The position numbers and the translations under genes are program-made. A stretch of DNA of 64,000 nucleotides from JBLHZY01 sp047631555 (GTDB lineage: Bacteria; Pseudomonadota; Alphaproteobacteria; Rhodobacterales; Rhodobacteraceae): NCBI GenBank assembly GCA_047631555.1, contig JBLHZY010000006.1, forward strand, positions 1 through 64,000, in the 5' to 3' direction. Shown here piece after piece: positions 16,363 through 25,829 of this stretch. Numbering within the stretch: position 1 is the stretch's first letter; each line of letters starts with the position of its first letter. The notes under the pieces were generated by a model, which searched no databases, had not been told where the DNA came from, and saw only the letters and a program-made list of their open reading frames with translations.

Positions 16363-17349
16363 TTAGACGCGCTCAATGATTTTCTCCCCGAAAAGACCTT
16401 GTGGGCGAAAGACGAGGAAGATAAGCGCGAGCACATAGGCGAACCAATTTTCCGTTGCGCCGCCAACCATGGGGCCAATAGTGAACTCAAACAGTTTCTC
16501 GCCCACGCCGATGATCAGCCCGCCGACAATCGCGCCGGGAATGGAGGTAAAGCCGCCAAGCATCAGCACAGGAAGCGCTTTGAGAGCGATCAAGGAAAGC
16601 GAGAATTGCACCCCCGATTTCGCGCCCCACATGATCCCCGCAACAAGGGCGACAAACCCAGCAATCGACCAGACCAGCACCCAGATAAACCGCAGCGAAA
16701 TCCCTACTGAGAGCGCCGCTTGGTGATCATCTGCAACAGCGCGAAGGGCGCGGCCTTGCTTGGAATATTGCGAAAAGATCGTCAGCCCGATAACGAGAAG
16801 CGCCGCAACGATTGAGGCGGCAATATCAAGCCGGTCGATAAAGAAGCCATAGCCGAACCAGCCAAATGTCGTCTCGTCAATAATCGTCGAGATGCCTTGC
16901 GGCAGGCCAACATCAAGCTTTTTGATGTCAGAGCCCCACATCAGATCGCCGAAACCTTCCATGAAATAGGCAAGCCCAATCGTCGCCATAAACAGGATGA
17001 TCGGCTCTTGGTTGACCAGATGTTTGAGCACGTAGCGCTCGACCAGAATAGCAAAGAGGACCATCACCCCAAAGGCCAGGATGATCGCAATGATCGAGGG
17101 AACCTCCCAGGGGAAGTTATGCACATCTGTGCCAAACACTGCATTGATCAGATGGGAAAAGGGCACTTGGCCTTGCTGAATGCCAACAAGCGTCAGAGCG
17201 GCAAAAAGCGCCATAACCCCTTGGGCATAATTGAAGATACCGGAAGCCTTAAAGATCAGCACAAAACCAAGCGCCACAAGCGCATAAAGCACCCCGGCCA
17301 TCAGCCCGTTGAGCATCACTTCGGTCGCAAATAAGAACTGCTCAGGCAT
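16363..17349 (-). CDS. Liv-type ABC transporter permease (LivH-like)
   Basis: A 328-residue inner-membrane permease with about eight hydrophobic segments. Diagnostic regions: GLMAGVLYALVALGFVLIFK near the N-terminus, SKQGRALRAVADDHQAALS about residue 200, and a GGFTSIPGAIVGGLIIGVGE loop near the C-terminus that contacts the ATPase. Strong AGGAGG ribosome binding site. It lies 38 bases downstream of livG in the operon order ligase-livG-livH-livM-livK-livF-paaK. Confidence 0.93.
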   Translation of the reverse strand: MPEQFLFATEVMLNGLMAGVLYALVALGFVLIFKASGIFNYAQGVMALFAALTLVGIQQGQVPFSHLINAVFGTDVHNFPWEVPSIIAIILAFGVMVLFAILVERYVLKHLVNQEPIILFMATIGLAYFMEGFGDLMWGSDIKKLDVGLPQGISTIIDETTFGWFGYGFFIDRLDIAASIVAALLVIGLTIFSQYSKQGRALRAVADDHQAALSVGISLRFIWVLVWSIAGFVALVAGIMWGAKSGVQFSLSLIALKALPVLMLGGFTSIPGAIVGGLIIGVGEKLFEFTIGPMVGGATENWFAYVLALIFLVFRPQGLFGEKIIERV

Positions 17350-17387
17350 GCGAGCCTCCTGCGAATTGGAATTTCAATTGGGCGAGA

Positions 17388-18206
17388 TCAGTCATGGGCA
17401 ACCCCCAGATAAGCATCAATCACGGCCTGATTGTTGCGCACTTCGCTGGGCGTGCCGTCGCCGATCTTCTTGCCGTAATCCATCACGACAACCCGATCAG
17501 AAAGATCCATCACAACGCCCATGTCATGTTCGATCAGGGCGATTGTCGTTCCAAATTCATCATTCACATCAAGGATAAAGCGGCTCATGTCCTCTTTTTC
17601 CTCAACGTTCATGCCGGCCATTGGCTCATCCAGCAGCAAGAGCGAAGGCTCGGCCGCCAAAGCGCGCGCCAGCTCGACCCGCTTTTTCAGGCCATAAGGA
17701 AGGCGGCCAACCGGGGTTTTGCGAATGGCTTGGATTTCCAGAAAGTCGATGATCTTTTCGACCTTCTCGCGGTTCTCACTTTCTTCGCGCGCCGCTTTGC
17801 CCCACCAGATGGATTGCGCGGCTAGGCCGGTTTTCATATGGGTCAAACGGCCTGTCATCACGTTGTCCAAAACGGACATGCCTTCAAAGAGGGCGATGTT
17901 TTGGAAGGTACGCGCGATGCCTTGGCGGGCGACTTGGAAGGGCTTCATTTGGGGCCGTTTGGCACCCTTATAAAACACCTCGCCCTCAGAGGGCACATAG
18001 AAGCCGGAAATCACATTCAGCATCGAGGATTTCCCGGCGCCGTTTGGCCCGATGATCGCGCGAATTTCGCCTTCGCGGATATCAAAAGAGATGTCCTTGA
18101 TCGCCACCACGCCGCCAAAGCGCAGGGTGATATTCTTCATCTCCATCAAGGTCCCGCCAATGGTGCGGCCGTCCTCAGTTACATAGCTTTGGGCGGTATC
18201 ATTCAT
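17388..18206 (-). CDS. Liv-type ABC transporter ATPase (LivG-like)
   Basis: A 272-residue nucleotide-binding subunit. Walker A GPNGAGKS (Lys59), signature region LPYGLKKRVELARALA (the SGG variation typical of LivG), Walker B with LLLDEPMAGMNVEE. A 20-residue lead precedes MEMKNITLRFGG, where the fold begins. The ATG overlaps the stop of the upstream acyl-CoA ligase gene by 4 bases (ATGA), which indicates translational coupling and strongly ties the ligase to the transporter. Confidence 0.93.
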   Translation of the reverse strand: MNDTAQSYVTEDGRTIGGTLMEMKNITLRFGGVVAIKDISFDIREGEIRAIIGPNGAGKSSMLNVISGFYVPSEGEVFYKGAKRPQMKPFQVARQGIARTFQNIALFEGMSVLDNVMTGRLTHMKTGLAAQSIWWGKAAREESENREKVEKIIDFLEIQAIRKTPVGRLPYGLKKRVELARALAAEPSLLLLDEPMAGMNVEEKEDMSRFILDVNDEFGTTIALIEHDMGVVMDLSDRVVVMDYGKKIGDGTPSEVRNNQAVIDAYLGVAHD

Positions 18207-20170
18207 TGTGCCGCAATCCTTCCTGCGCCCTGCACGGCTGCATCGCGCAGCTCTAGCGTGGCGGTCATCTTGCCTTTGCGGCCGTCTTCATATGTCACTT
18301 CGGTCTCGGTGTAGATCGAGGCCGAGCCATCATAGAGCGCATCAATTAGATCGCTGTATTTGTCCTCAACGATATTGCGGCGCACTTTGCGGGTGCGGGT
18401 CATTTCGCCATCATCTGCATCAAGCTCTTTGTGCAGGATCAAGAAACGGTGGATCTGGCAGTTTGAGAGCATCGGATCATGCGCCACGCTCGCGTTGACC
18501 TCTTCGACATGCTTTTGGATCGCGCCAACAACGTCGGGGTGACCTGCCAGCTCTTGATAGGAGCCGTAAGAGATGTTGTTGCGCTCGGCCCAGTTGCCGA
18601 CAGCATTGAGATCAATGTTGATAAAGGCGGTGCACATTTCGCGCCCATTGCCAAAGACAACTGCCTCAAGAATGTTGGGATAGAATTTCAGTTTGTTCTC
18701 AACATATTTGGGGGCAAACATAGATCCATCAGACATTTTTCCAACGTCTTTGGCGCGGTCAATGATGCGAAGATGGCCCGTACCTTCTTCGATAAAGCCC
18801 GCATCCCCCGTCGCGACCCAGCCTTCGGCATCTTTGGTGCTGGCGGTGCTTTCGGGGTTCTTGAAATACTCGATGAAGACGCCGGGCGAACGATAGTAAA
18901 CCTCGCCATTGTCGCCGATCTTGATCTCAACGCCGGGGCTTGGAACGCCGACCGTATCGTCGCGCACATCACCATCGGGCTGCTGGGCGATGAAAACGGA
19001 GGCTTCTGTTTGGCCGTAGAGCTGTTTGAGATTGATCCCAAGGGCGCGGTAAAAGGCGAAAATCTCTGGGCCGATCGCCTCGCCTGCGGTATAGCCAACA
19101 CGCACGCGGCTGAGGCCAAGGGTATTCTTCAGCGGGCCGTAAATAAGCAGATCGCCGACCTTATATTGGAGACGCTCCCAAAGGCTGACCGGCTTGCCAT
19201 CCAGCAATTTGGGGCCAACGGTTTTGGCGATTTCCATGTATTTCTTGAACCAGTAACGCTTCAGGCGGCCCGCGTCTTCCATGCGGATCATCACATTGGT
19301 GAGCTGGCCTTCAAAGACGCGCGGCGGTGCGAAATAATAGGTCGGTCCGATTTCGCGCAGATCGCCCATCATGGTCGCATCGCTCTCGGGGCAATTGACG
19401 CAAAAGCCCGTCCAGTAAGCTTGGCCAATGGAGAAGATGAAATCGCCAACCCATGCCATCGGCAGATAGGCCAACACATCTTCACCCGCGCTTAGCGTGT
19501 CAAATTCGGACGAATTCTTCGAGGTCTCGATGATGTTGCGGTTGGACAGAACAACGCCTTTTGGCTTGCCGGTCGTTCCCGAAGTATAGAGCATCACACA
19601 GGTATCATCATAGGTGATTTCAGCGATGCGCTTGTCTAGTTCGGCCTCAAAACGGGAATGGCCCGCTTCGCCCTCGGCCTGAATATCATGCAGCCAATTG
19701 AGGTGTGTGTGATCGTATTTACGCATGCCGCGTTTGTCGTTGTAGAGCACATGATCAATGCCCTTCACCGTTTGCTGCACGTCGATGACCTTATCAACTT
19801 GCTCTTGATCGCCCGCAACAACGAAGCGCGCGCCGCAATGCTCAAGCACATAAGCCATCTCTTCGGCCACGGCATCTTGGTAGAGCGGAACCGGGATCGC
19901 ACCGACCATTTGCGCGGCAACCATCGCCCAATAATGGGCCGGACGGTTGCGGCCAATAACGGCAATGCTATCGCCGCGCTCAACGCCGATTGCGAGCAAG
20001 CCAAGCGCCATCGCGCGGATTTCCTGCGCGGTCTCGGCCCAGGTCCAGCTTTGCCAAATGCCAAATTCTTTTTCACGATATGCCGGCCTGTTGCCGTGCT
20101 CCGCTACATTCCGCGCAAGAAGCGCAGGAATAGATATCAGTGCGCCTTGCGCCGCTGAATTCTGTATCAA
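18203..20170 (-). CDS. AMP-dependent acyl-CoA synthetase/ligase (long-chain type)
   Basis: A 655-residue adenylate-forming ligase that makes an acyl-CoA from a free carboxylate, ATP and CoA. P-loop TSGTTGKPKGVVLSN near residue 200, YGQTEASVF (motif A5) and VATGDAGFIEEG (A7/A8). The size and insertions resemble the FadD/ACSBG long-chain branch. No ATG lies near the N-terminus: the frame opens with TTG at 20185 inside the ribosome binding site, and the TTG at 20170 sits 7 bases after GGAGG, so that start is chosen. First gene of the Liv operon, overlapping livG by 4 bases. Divergent from a sensor kinase gene. Confidence 0.88.
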   Translation of the reverse strand: MIQNSAAQGALISIPALLARNVAEHGNRPAYREKEFGIWQSWTWAETAQEIRAMALGLLAIGVERGDSIAVIGRNRPAHYWAMVAAQMVGAIPVPLYQDAVAEEMAYVLEHCGARFVVAGDQEQVDKVIDVQQTVKGIDHVLYNDKRGMRKYDHTHLNWLHDIQAEGEAGHSRFEAELDKRIAEITYDDTCVMLYTSGTTGKPKGVVLSNRNIIETSKNSSEFDTLSAGEDVLAYLPMAWVGDFIFSIGQAYWTGFCVNCPESDATMMGDLREIGPTYYFAPPRVFEGQLTNVMIRMEDAGRLKRYWFKKYMEIAKTVGPKLLDGKPVSLWERLQYKVGDLLIYGPLKNTLGLSRVRVGYTAGEAIGPEIFAFYRALGINLKQLYGQTEASVFIAQQPDGDVRDDTVGVPSPGVEIKIGDNGEVYYRSPGVFIEYFKNPESTASTKDAEGWVATGDAGFIEEGTGHLRIIDRAKDVGKMSDGSMFAPKYVENKLKFYPNILEAVVFGNGREMCTAFINIDLNAVGNWAERNNISYGSYQELAGHPDVVGAIQKHVEEVNASVAHDPMLSNCQIHRFLILHKELDADDGEMTRTRKVRRNIVEDKYSDLIDALYDGSASIYTETEVTYEDGRKGKMTATLELRDAAVQGAGRIAAQ

Positions 20171-20380
20171 TTCGTATCCTCCCAACGTCGGCTCTCCCTC
20201 CGACGATCACGGCCGCTTTTGCGATTCTCGTGTTATCGAACCGTGACAGACAATTCTTCGGCGTCAACTTTTTCTTAACTTTTTCTGAAACCTAACGAAT
20301 TGTTACAAGCGATCTGGCGAGTCCTCGGGCCTTTCCGAGCGGGCTTTGGAATGGTAGCGATAAGGCTCTAGGAGAGATGC

Positions 20381-22339
20381 ATGGCCGCAAATGATCGCAG
20401 CATAGAAGAGTTGACCCAAGCCGGGCTGAATCTCATTCAGCAGGCCCTCTCTATCTATGATGATGACCTGCGCCTCGTGGTGGCAAATCGCCCCTTTCGC
20501 GCGATGTTTGGCTTGCCCGAAGCGCTGGCCACGCGTGGCGCGCGCTTTGACGACACGATTCACTTTCTTGTGCGCAATGGCGAATATGGCGAGGTCACTG
20601 ATCCCGATGCTTTCGTTGCTGAGCGGGTTGAACAGGCGCGCGCCTTTGAGCCGCATTATATTGAGCGCACCCGCTCTAACGGGCACGTCATTTCCATCGA
20701 GGGATCGCCCCTGCCCTCGGGCGGCTGGGTCGCGGTTTACACCGACATCACTTCGGTAAAACAACAAGAGGCGTTGCTGCGCGCACGTTCGGTTGATCTG
20801 GCCGAGAAGGTTCTTGAGAACGCCGAGAAAACCGCCGCCGCCAATCGCCGCCTTGCTGCGGCCAATGCCCAGCTCGAAGAGGCAAAACACGAGCTTACCG
20901 TGATGGAAAGCCAAACGCGGATGACAGCCCAAATGATCCCGGCGCATATTGCGCGCATCGGGCTTGATCGCCGCTATACGTTTTCCAACCAAAGGCTGGC
21001 CTCCGTGCTTCCGGGCAGTCGCGAAAATATCGAAGGTCACCATATTCGCGAGGTTCTGGGCGAAGACCGCTTTACCCGGATCGCCCCCTATCTGGCGCGC
21101 GCTTTGATGGGGGCGGCCTGTGCGTTTGAGTTCAACGATGCGGCCTCGTCGCGGCGCGTGCGGGTGGCCTTTACCCCCGATTTAGCGCCTGACGGCAAGG
21201 TGCAAGGCGTCTACATCCTCTCGATGGATTTGACCGAAGAGGCGCAAGCGCGCGCGGCTTTGGCGCAAACACGACGGCGCGAATTGGCCGCACAACTTAC
21301 CAGCGGATTGGCGCATGATTTCGCCAACCTCCTTACAATTATTCTAGGCACCCAGAGCCGCCTTGCGCGCACCGATCTGCCAAAAGACGCGCAAGAACTT
21401 GTCGGCGCAACAACGGCGGCGGCACGCAGAGGCGGGGTTTTGCTTGATCGCCTTGCGCAGATTTCCGGCCCGCGCGAAATGCGCTTTTCCCCGACAGATC
21501 TTTCCGCTTTGTTGCAAGATATCGTGGTGCTCGCGCGCCCTTCTTTGCCCGATAATATCTCCCTTTCGCTTCAGGCAGAGGGCTTTGATACTCCGCTGAT
21601 GCTCGATCCGGGATCGCTTCAGGATATGGCGCTCAACCTGATCTTGAATGCCCGCGACGCCATTGCAAAAAATGCCGGTGAAATCATCATAACCGCCCGC
21701 CCCGACAGCGATACTTGGGTTGAAATTTCGGTGACAGATACGGGCCCAGGATTTTCAGATGAGGTTCTGGAACATGCGCTTGAGCCGTTTTTTACCACGA
21801 AAGGCGGCGACGGGTCGGGCCTTGGTTTGACCATGGTTTATGATCTTGCCAATCTTGCAGGCGGGCACTTGAACCTTGGCAATTCGGAAACTGGCGGAGG
21901 GTTTGTGCGCGTTCGTCTCCCGTTGCGGCCTATGCCGCTCAATTCGACCGATCCGCTGCTGATCTTGCTTGTCGAGGACAATCCTGAAATCCGCAAAAAC
22001 GTCCGTGAGACACTGATCGAGATGGGGCATCAAGTGATTGAGGCCAGTGCGTCATACGAGGCAATCGCTCTTTTGCAGATCGAGGGCCTACAGCTGGTGC
22101 TTTCTGATATCTCCCTTGGCGCGGGCGGGTCTGGCCTCGATCTTATCCCGGAAATGGCCAAACGCGCGGTCCGGGTTCCGCTGCGATTTATGACATCACG
22201 TCCGCCTTCAGACCCCCTGTTTGAAGCCGCGCAAAAAGCCTCAAAACAGGCCCCTCTCGCCAAGCCCTTTACGCCTGAAGCGCTCGCTGCATTTATCGCG
22301 AGCGCCGCCCCATCAATCCCAAAGGATCAGATCAAATGA
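20381..22339 (+). CDS. Hybrid histidine kinase with PAS_7-like sensor and receiver
   Basis: A 652-residue cytoplasmic sensor: no signal peptide or membrane helix. Order: PAS_7-like domain (about 10-125, LSIYDDDLRLVVANRPF), coiled coil (125-175), second PAS-like domain (180-290), dimerisation helix with phospho-acceptor His312 (SGLAHDFANLL), HATPase_c with N box NLILNARDAI, G1 DTGPGF and G2 GSGLGL, then a receiver domain (about 525-645) with phospho-acceptor Asp576 (LVLSDISLG) and Lys in AKPF. The PAS_7 type recalls the C-terminal part of CrbS, the kinase controlling acetyl-CoA synthetase in gammaproteobacteria, but without CrbS's transporter domain. It overlaps the response-regulator gene by 4 bases and diverges from the ligase-Liv operon. 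Confidence 0.9.
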   Translation: MAANDRSIEELTQAGLNLIQQALSIYDDDLRLVVANRPFRAMFGLPEALATRGARFDDTIHFLVRNGEYGEVTDPDAFVAERVEQARAFEPHYIERTRSNGHVISIEGSPLPSGGWVAVYTDITSVKQQEALLRARSVDLAEKVLENAEKTAAANRRLAAANAQLEEAKHELTVMESQTRMTAQMIPAHIARIGLDRRYTFSNQRLASVLPGSRENIEGHHIREVLGEDRFTRIAPYLARALMGAACAFEFNDAASSRRVRVAFTPDLAPDGKVQGVYILSMDLTEEAQARAALAQTRRRELAAQLTSGLAHDFANLLTIILGTQSRLARTDLPKDAQELVGATTAAARRGGVLLDRLAQISGPREMRFSPTDLSALLQDIVVLARPSLPDNISLSLQAEGFDTPLMLDPGSLQDMALNLILNARDAIAKNAGEIIITARPDSDTWVEISVTDTGPGFSDEVLEHALEPFFTTKGGDGSGLGLTMVYDLANLAGGHLNLGNSETGGGFVRVRLPLRPMPLNSTDPLLILLVEDNPEIRKNVRETLIEMGHQVIEASASYEAIALLQIEGLQLVLSDISLGAGGSGLDLIPEMAKRAVRVPLRFMTSRPPSDPLFEAAQKASKQAPLAKPFTPEALAAFIASAAPSIPKDQIK

Positions 22340-23037
22340 GCGCCCCAATGATCGCAATCCTTGATGACGAGCCACAAATCCGCCGGATGCTTTCGGACGC
22401 CCTGCAAGAGGCCGGATTTCGCACCGCAACCTTCGGACGCGCGACGGAATTTGAGGCAGCTTTGGCCAAAACCGCACCGGAAGTTTGCCTTGTCGATCTT
22501 GGCCTGCCGGATCGCGACGGGCTTGCGCTTGTGCACCGCTTGGCGCTTGAAAGCGGCGCGGCGATCATCATCATTTCGGGACGCGGGCAGGTTCAAGATC
22601 GGGTCACCGGGCTTGAGCTTGGGGCGGATGATTACATCATCAAACCGTTTGATCCTTCCGAAGTTGTGGCGCGGGTTCGCGCCCGCCTTCGCAATCCGCG
22701 CGCACCGGGGCGCAGCGCAAATATCGCCCGTTTTGAAGGCTGGAGCGCGCTGTTTGATTCCTATGTTCTGAAAAATGCCGAGGGCAAAGAAACCCCCTTT
22801 AGTCATGCGGAAGGGGAAGTGTTGCGCATGTTTCTTGAGGCGCCAAAACGGCTGATCAGTCGCGCACAGATGCAAGAAAGCCTTGGCGGAGCGGCGGGCG
22901 AAAGCTTTGATCGGGCGATGGATGTACGTATTTCGCGGCTGCGCACCAAGCTTGGCGAAGATCCCAAGAACCCCCGTTTGATCAAAACAATTTATGGCGC
23001 TGGCTATATCTTTTTGGGCGATGTTGTCTGGGAATAG
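22336..23037 (+). CDS. OmpR-type DNA-binding response regulator
   Basis: A 233-residue regulator with N-terminal receiver (acid pair Asp10-Asp11, phospho-acceptor Asp54 in VDLGLPD, Lys in IKPFDP) and a C-terminal winged helix with SRLRTKLGEDPKNPRLIKT, the OmpR/PhoB recognition signature. The ATG overlaps the kinase stop (ATGA), so it is the output of the hybrid kinase; the route is His312 to Asp576, then by relay or directly to Asp54. Most likely targets are its own promoter and the divergent ligase-ABC operon, an inference from position only. Confidence 0.92.
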   Translation: MSAPMIAILDDEPQIRRMLSDALQEAGFRTATFGRATEFEAALAKTAPEVCLVDLGLPDRDGLALVHRLALESGAAIIIISGRGQVQDRVTGLELGADDYIIKPFDPSEVVARVRARLRNPRAPGRSANIARFEGWSALFDSYVLKNAEGKETPFSHAEGEVLRMFLEAPKRLISRAQMQESLGGAAGESFDRAMDVRISRLRTKLGEDPKNPRLIKTIYGAGYIFLGDVVWE

Positions 23038-23133
23038 CCGCCTCTTTTTGCGCGCGGGCTCTGGCACAAAACTAGTGATTTTCTTTGTGCGAATTTTGCC
23101 TTAGGGCTGACGCTGAAATCAGGAGAGACCGCT

Positions 23134-24189
23134 ATGACACATCTATGGGTGCGCGCCGAACCACGCGAGAATGAGGATCGCGTTGGCCTCATGCCTGAGG
23201 GTGCCGCGCAGCTGATTGCGGCGGGGTTTCGCGTCACTGTTGAGCGCTCGGATGACCGGGTTGTTTTGATCGAAGATTATGCGGATGTTGGTTGCGACAT
23301 TGTGGATGAAGGCAGCTGGCCGCAAGCGCCTGAAGAGGCGATCATCTTTGGCCTCAAAGAGCTCCCTGAGGATGGCACGCCGCTTAAGCATCGCCACATT
23401 ATGTTTGGTCACGCGTTCAAAGGTCAGCCAAGCGGGCCTGCGTTTTTGCAACGGTTTCGCGCGGGCGGCGGCGCACTTTATGATCTGGAATATCTGGTGG
23501 ATGAGAACGGGCGGCGCGTTGCTGCGTTTGGTTATTGGGCGGGCTTTGCGGGCGCGGCCATAACGCTCAAAGGCTGGGCCGCGCAGCAGGTGGATGACAC
23601 GGTCGAATCCCTGATGCCTTACGAAAGCGCCGAGGCAATGGAAGACGATGTGCGTGCGGATTTGAATACGGCCTTCGCGCCACGCCCACGCGCCCTTGTG
23701 ATTGGGGCCTTGGGCCGTGTTGGCACAGGCGCTTGCGATCTTTGCGAAGCGGTTGGCGTTGAGGTGACCCGTTGGGATATCGCCGAAACGGCGCATGGCG
23801 GCCCTTTCCCTGAAGTGCTTGCCCATGACATCCTGCTCAACTGCATTTTGGCGCAACCGGGCGCGCCGGTCTTTGTTCCTATGGACGCCATTGAAGCGGA
23901 TCGCGCCTTGCGGATGATCGGCGATATTGCCTGTGACCCGGCATCTGAATATTCGCCGATCAAGGTTTACGACGCGGTGACAGATTGGGACGAGCCCATC
24001 CTAACGGTTGCCGAAGATCCGCTGCTTGGGGTGATGGCGATTGATAATCTGCCTTCGCTTTTGCCTGCTGAAGCTAGCGCAGATTTCGCCGCGCAATTGC
24101 TGCCGTCGTTGCTGATATTGGGGGCGATTGATGGCGGTGTTTGGGGGCGCGCTCGCGCCGTGTTTGATCACCACTTGGCCGCGCTTTAG
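23134..24189 (+). CDS. Saccharopine dehydrogenase (NAD+, L-lysine-forming type)
   Basis: A 351-residue NAD-dependent oxidoreductase of the fungal Lys1 type, interconverting saccharopine with lysine plus 2-oxoglutarate. Lys1 catalytic residues appear as Lys in FGLKELP and His in FGHAFK; the alanine-dehydrogenase-like N-terminus (RAEPRENEDRVGLMP) and Rossmann segment ALVIGALGRVGTGACDL are intact. RBS is AGGAGAG. Bacteria with the diaminopimelate route (dapB and a DapC-like gene are in this window) do not need it for lysine synthesis, so lysine breakdown or osmotic and amino-acid balance are more likely. The stop overlaps the convergent DUF3775 gene by 4 bases. Confidence 0.9.
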   Translation: MTHLWVRAEPRENEDRVGLMPEGAAQLIAAGFRVTVERSDDRVVLIEDYADVGCDIVDEGSWPQAPEEAIIFGLKELPEDGTPLKHRHIMFGHAFKGQPSGPAFLQRFRAGGGALYDLEYLVDENGRRVAAFGYWAGFAGAAITLKGWAAQQVDDTVESLMPYESAEAMEDDVRADLNTAFAPRPRALVIGALGRVGTGACDLCEAVGVEVTRWDIAETAHGGPFPEVLAHDILLNCILAQPGAPVFVPMDAIEADRALRMIGDIACDPASEYSPIKVYDAVTDWDEPILTVAEDPLLGVMAIDNLPSLLPAEASADFAAQLLPSLLILGAIDGGVWGRARAVFDHHLAAL

Positions 24190-24512
24190 TGATGAGCGAG
24201 CAGATCATCCTCGTCTTCGCTGGGATCAATGCCAAGCTTCTCTAACCCCTCTTCGAGATAGTCAGAAAGCAATGGCACCCCGAGCAAATACTGTTCGGTT
24301 GGGATCGTGGCTTCTTCGCGCGCTGTTGCCATGGCCTCGTCCAAATCGGCGGCGTCATAAGTATCGCGCCCGATCCACATCACGGCCACAAGGGCGGCTT
24401 GTTCATCCGTATTGAGCCCTCTGATAAAGGCAGACAGCTCGTTTTTCGTCGCGTGCATTTCACGCGCCTGCAGGATGACATAGGCGACTTTGCGTGGGCT
24501 GATTTCTAGCAT
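24186..24512 (-). CDS. DUF3775 domain protein
   Basis: A 108-residue acidic cytoplasmic protein beginning MLEISPRKVAYVILQAREM. It matches my recollection of the DUF3775 family common in alphaproteobacteria: a helical N-terminal half (IRGLNTDEQAALVAVMWIGRD) and a C-terminal segment YLLGVPLLSDYLEEGLEKLG. No known function. RBS is AGAGGAG. Last gene of a long minus-strand array, 75 bases after rmuC. Confidence 0.78.
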   Translation of the reverse strand: MLEISPRKVAYVILQAREMHATKNELSAFIRGLNTDEQAALVAVMWIGRDTYDAADLDEAMATAREEATIPTEQYLLGVPLLSDYLEEGLEKLGIDPSEDEDDLLAHH

Positions 24513-24587
24513 CTGTTCACTCCTCTAGGTTTCCCAATATACTTAGGGCAACGCGCAGGGCCGACACTGATTTGGATCAAACGCCCC

Positions 24588-25829
24588 TTAAGGCGCCTTT
24601 GGCGGCGTTAGCGGAACAACGACGGGATCCGGATCGGGCGCGAGCTCTTCAAAGTCAAAGTTATCAAGCCGCTCGGCCCGTTTCCCGGCGCGTTCGGCGG
24701 CCGTTGTGATCCCATCAAGATCATCGCGCGCTTGGCGAAAATGCGTATCGAGCTTGCCGACTCGCGCAACAACGATCTCAACATCGCGGTGCAACATCTT
24801 AAGCGTTTTGCGGATGGCACCGGCCTGTTCGCGCATGCGGGCGTCTTTGAGAATCGCGCGCATTGTGTTGAGCGTCGCCATGCAGGTCGTTGGCGAAACG
24901 ATCCAAACTTTGGCATGAAACCCATCGCGCACGACCTCGGGAAAATTGGCGTGGAGCTCGGCATAGACCGCCTCAGAGGGCAGAAACATCAGCGCGCCAT
25001 CGGCTGTTTCGCCCTCAATAATATAGCGCTCCGAGATCGCTTTGATATGGGCGCGCACGGATTGGCGCAGCAGCTGTGCGGCCTGATTTTTCTGCTCAGA
25101 GGTCTCGGCGCGGCGCAGGGCTTCATAGGCCTCAAGCGGAAATTTGCTATCAATAACAATAGGCCCCGGAGGGTTGGGCAGATGGATCAAGCAATCGGCG
25201 CGCTTGCCGTTTGAGAGCGTGGCTTGCAAGGCATAACTGTCTTTGGGCAGGGCTTTGGAGACGATATCATTGAGCTGAATTTCACCAAAGGCGCCGCGGG
25301 TTTGTTTGTTGGAAAGGATGTCCTGAAGGCTTAGCACATCGCTCGAAAGTTTCTCGATATTGGTCTGGGCGCGGTCAATCGTGGCGAGGCGTTCTTGGAG
25401 TTCGGTCAAGGATTTCGTCGTCTTTTCAGAGCCGCCCGTCAGCACCGTTTTCATCTGCTCTTGCATCTCGGTAAGCGAATGCGCGGATTTCATCGCGTTT
25501 TCATGCAAGCGGTCGTTCATCTGTTGGGTCACGGCGGCAAGGCGCATTTCCATCGTCTGCATCATCTGGCTTTGGCCCGTGGTTTGCGCATCTGAAACGG
25601 CGCGCAGACCGCCGCCAAGTTGCTCTTGGCCAGCCCCCAAAGACTGCACTGCGCGGCCCAGATCATTCATCTGATAAATAAGCGGCGCGGCCATATTTGC
25701 CGCCTTCGCTGAGGCGCGCAGCCCAAGGATCACGAGGATCAGAATCAGCAGAATCACAGCGCCCGCGATGAGAGCCGCAAGCGTCAGCGGATCGCTGAGC
25801 GAGAGGGTGAAATCCGCGTTCTCCATCAT
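24588..25829 (-). CDS. rmuC: DNA recombination protein RmuC
   Basis: A 413-residue RmuC-family protein linked genetically to limiting recombination between inverted repeats; biochemical role unsettled, probably a nuclease-like fold. One N-terminal membrane helix (about 16-38), a long coiled-coil region (45-140), then the RmuC core with GAFGEIQLNDIV, DCLIHLP and PIVIDSKFPLEAYE (nuclease-like Asp/Lys). The ATG at 25829 overlaps the mutL stop (ATGA). The frame extends further into mutL but without a better start. A Pro/Asp-rich tail follows. Confidence 0.93.
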   Translation of the reverse strand: MMENADFTLSLSDPLTLAALIAGAVILLILILVILGLRASAKAANMAAPLIYQMNDLGRAVQSLGAGQEQLGGGLRAVSDAQTTGQSQMMQTMEMRLAAVTQQMNDRLHENAMKSAHSLTEMQEQMKTVLTGGSEKTTKSLTELQERLATIDRAQTNIEKLSSDVLSLQDILSNKQTRGAFGEIQLNDIVSKALPKDSYALQATLSNGKRADCLIHLPNPPGPIVIDSKFPLEAYEALRRAETSEQKNQAAQLLRQSVRAHIKAISERYIIEGETADGALMFLPSEAVYAELHANFPEVVRDGFHAKVWIVSPTTCMATLNTMRAILKDARMREQAGAIRKTLKMLHRDVEIVVARVGKLDTHFRQARDDLDGITTAAERAGKRAERLDNFDFEELAPDPDPVVVPLTPPKAP

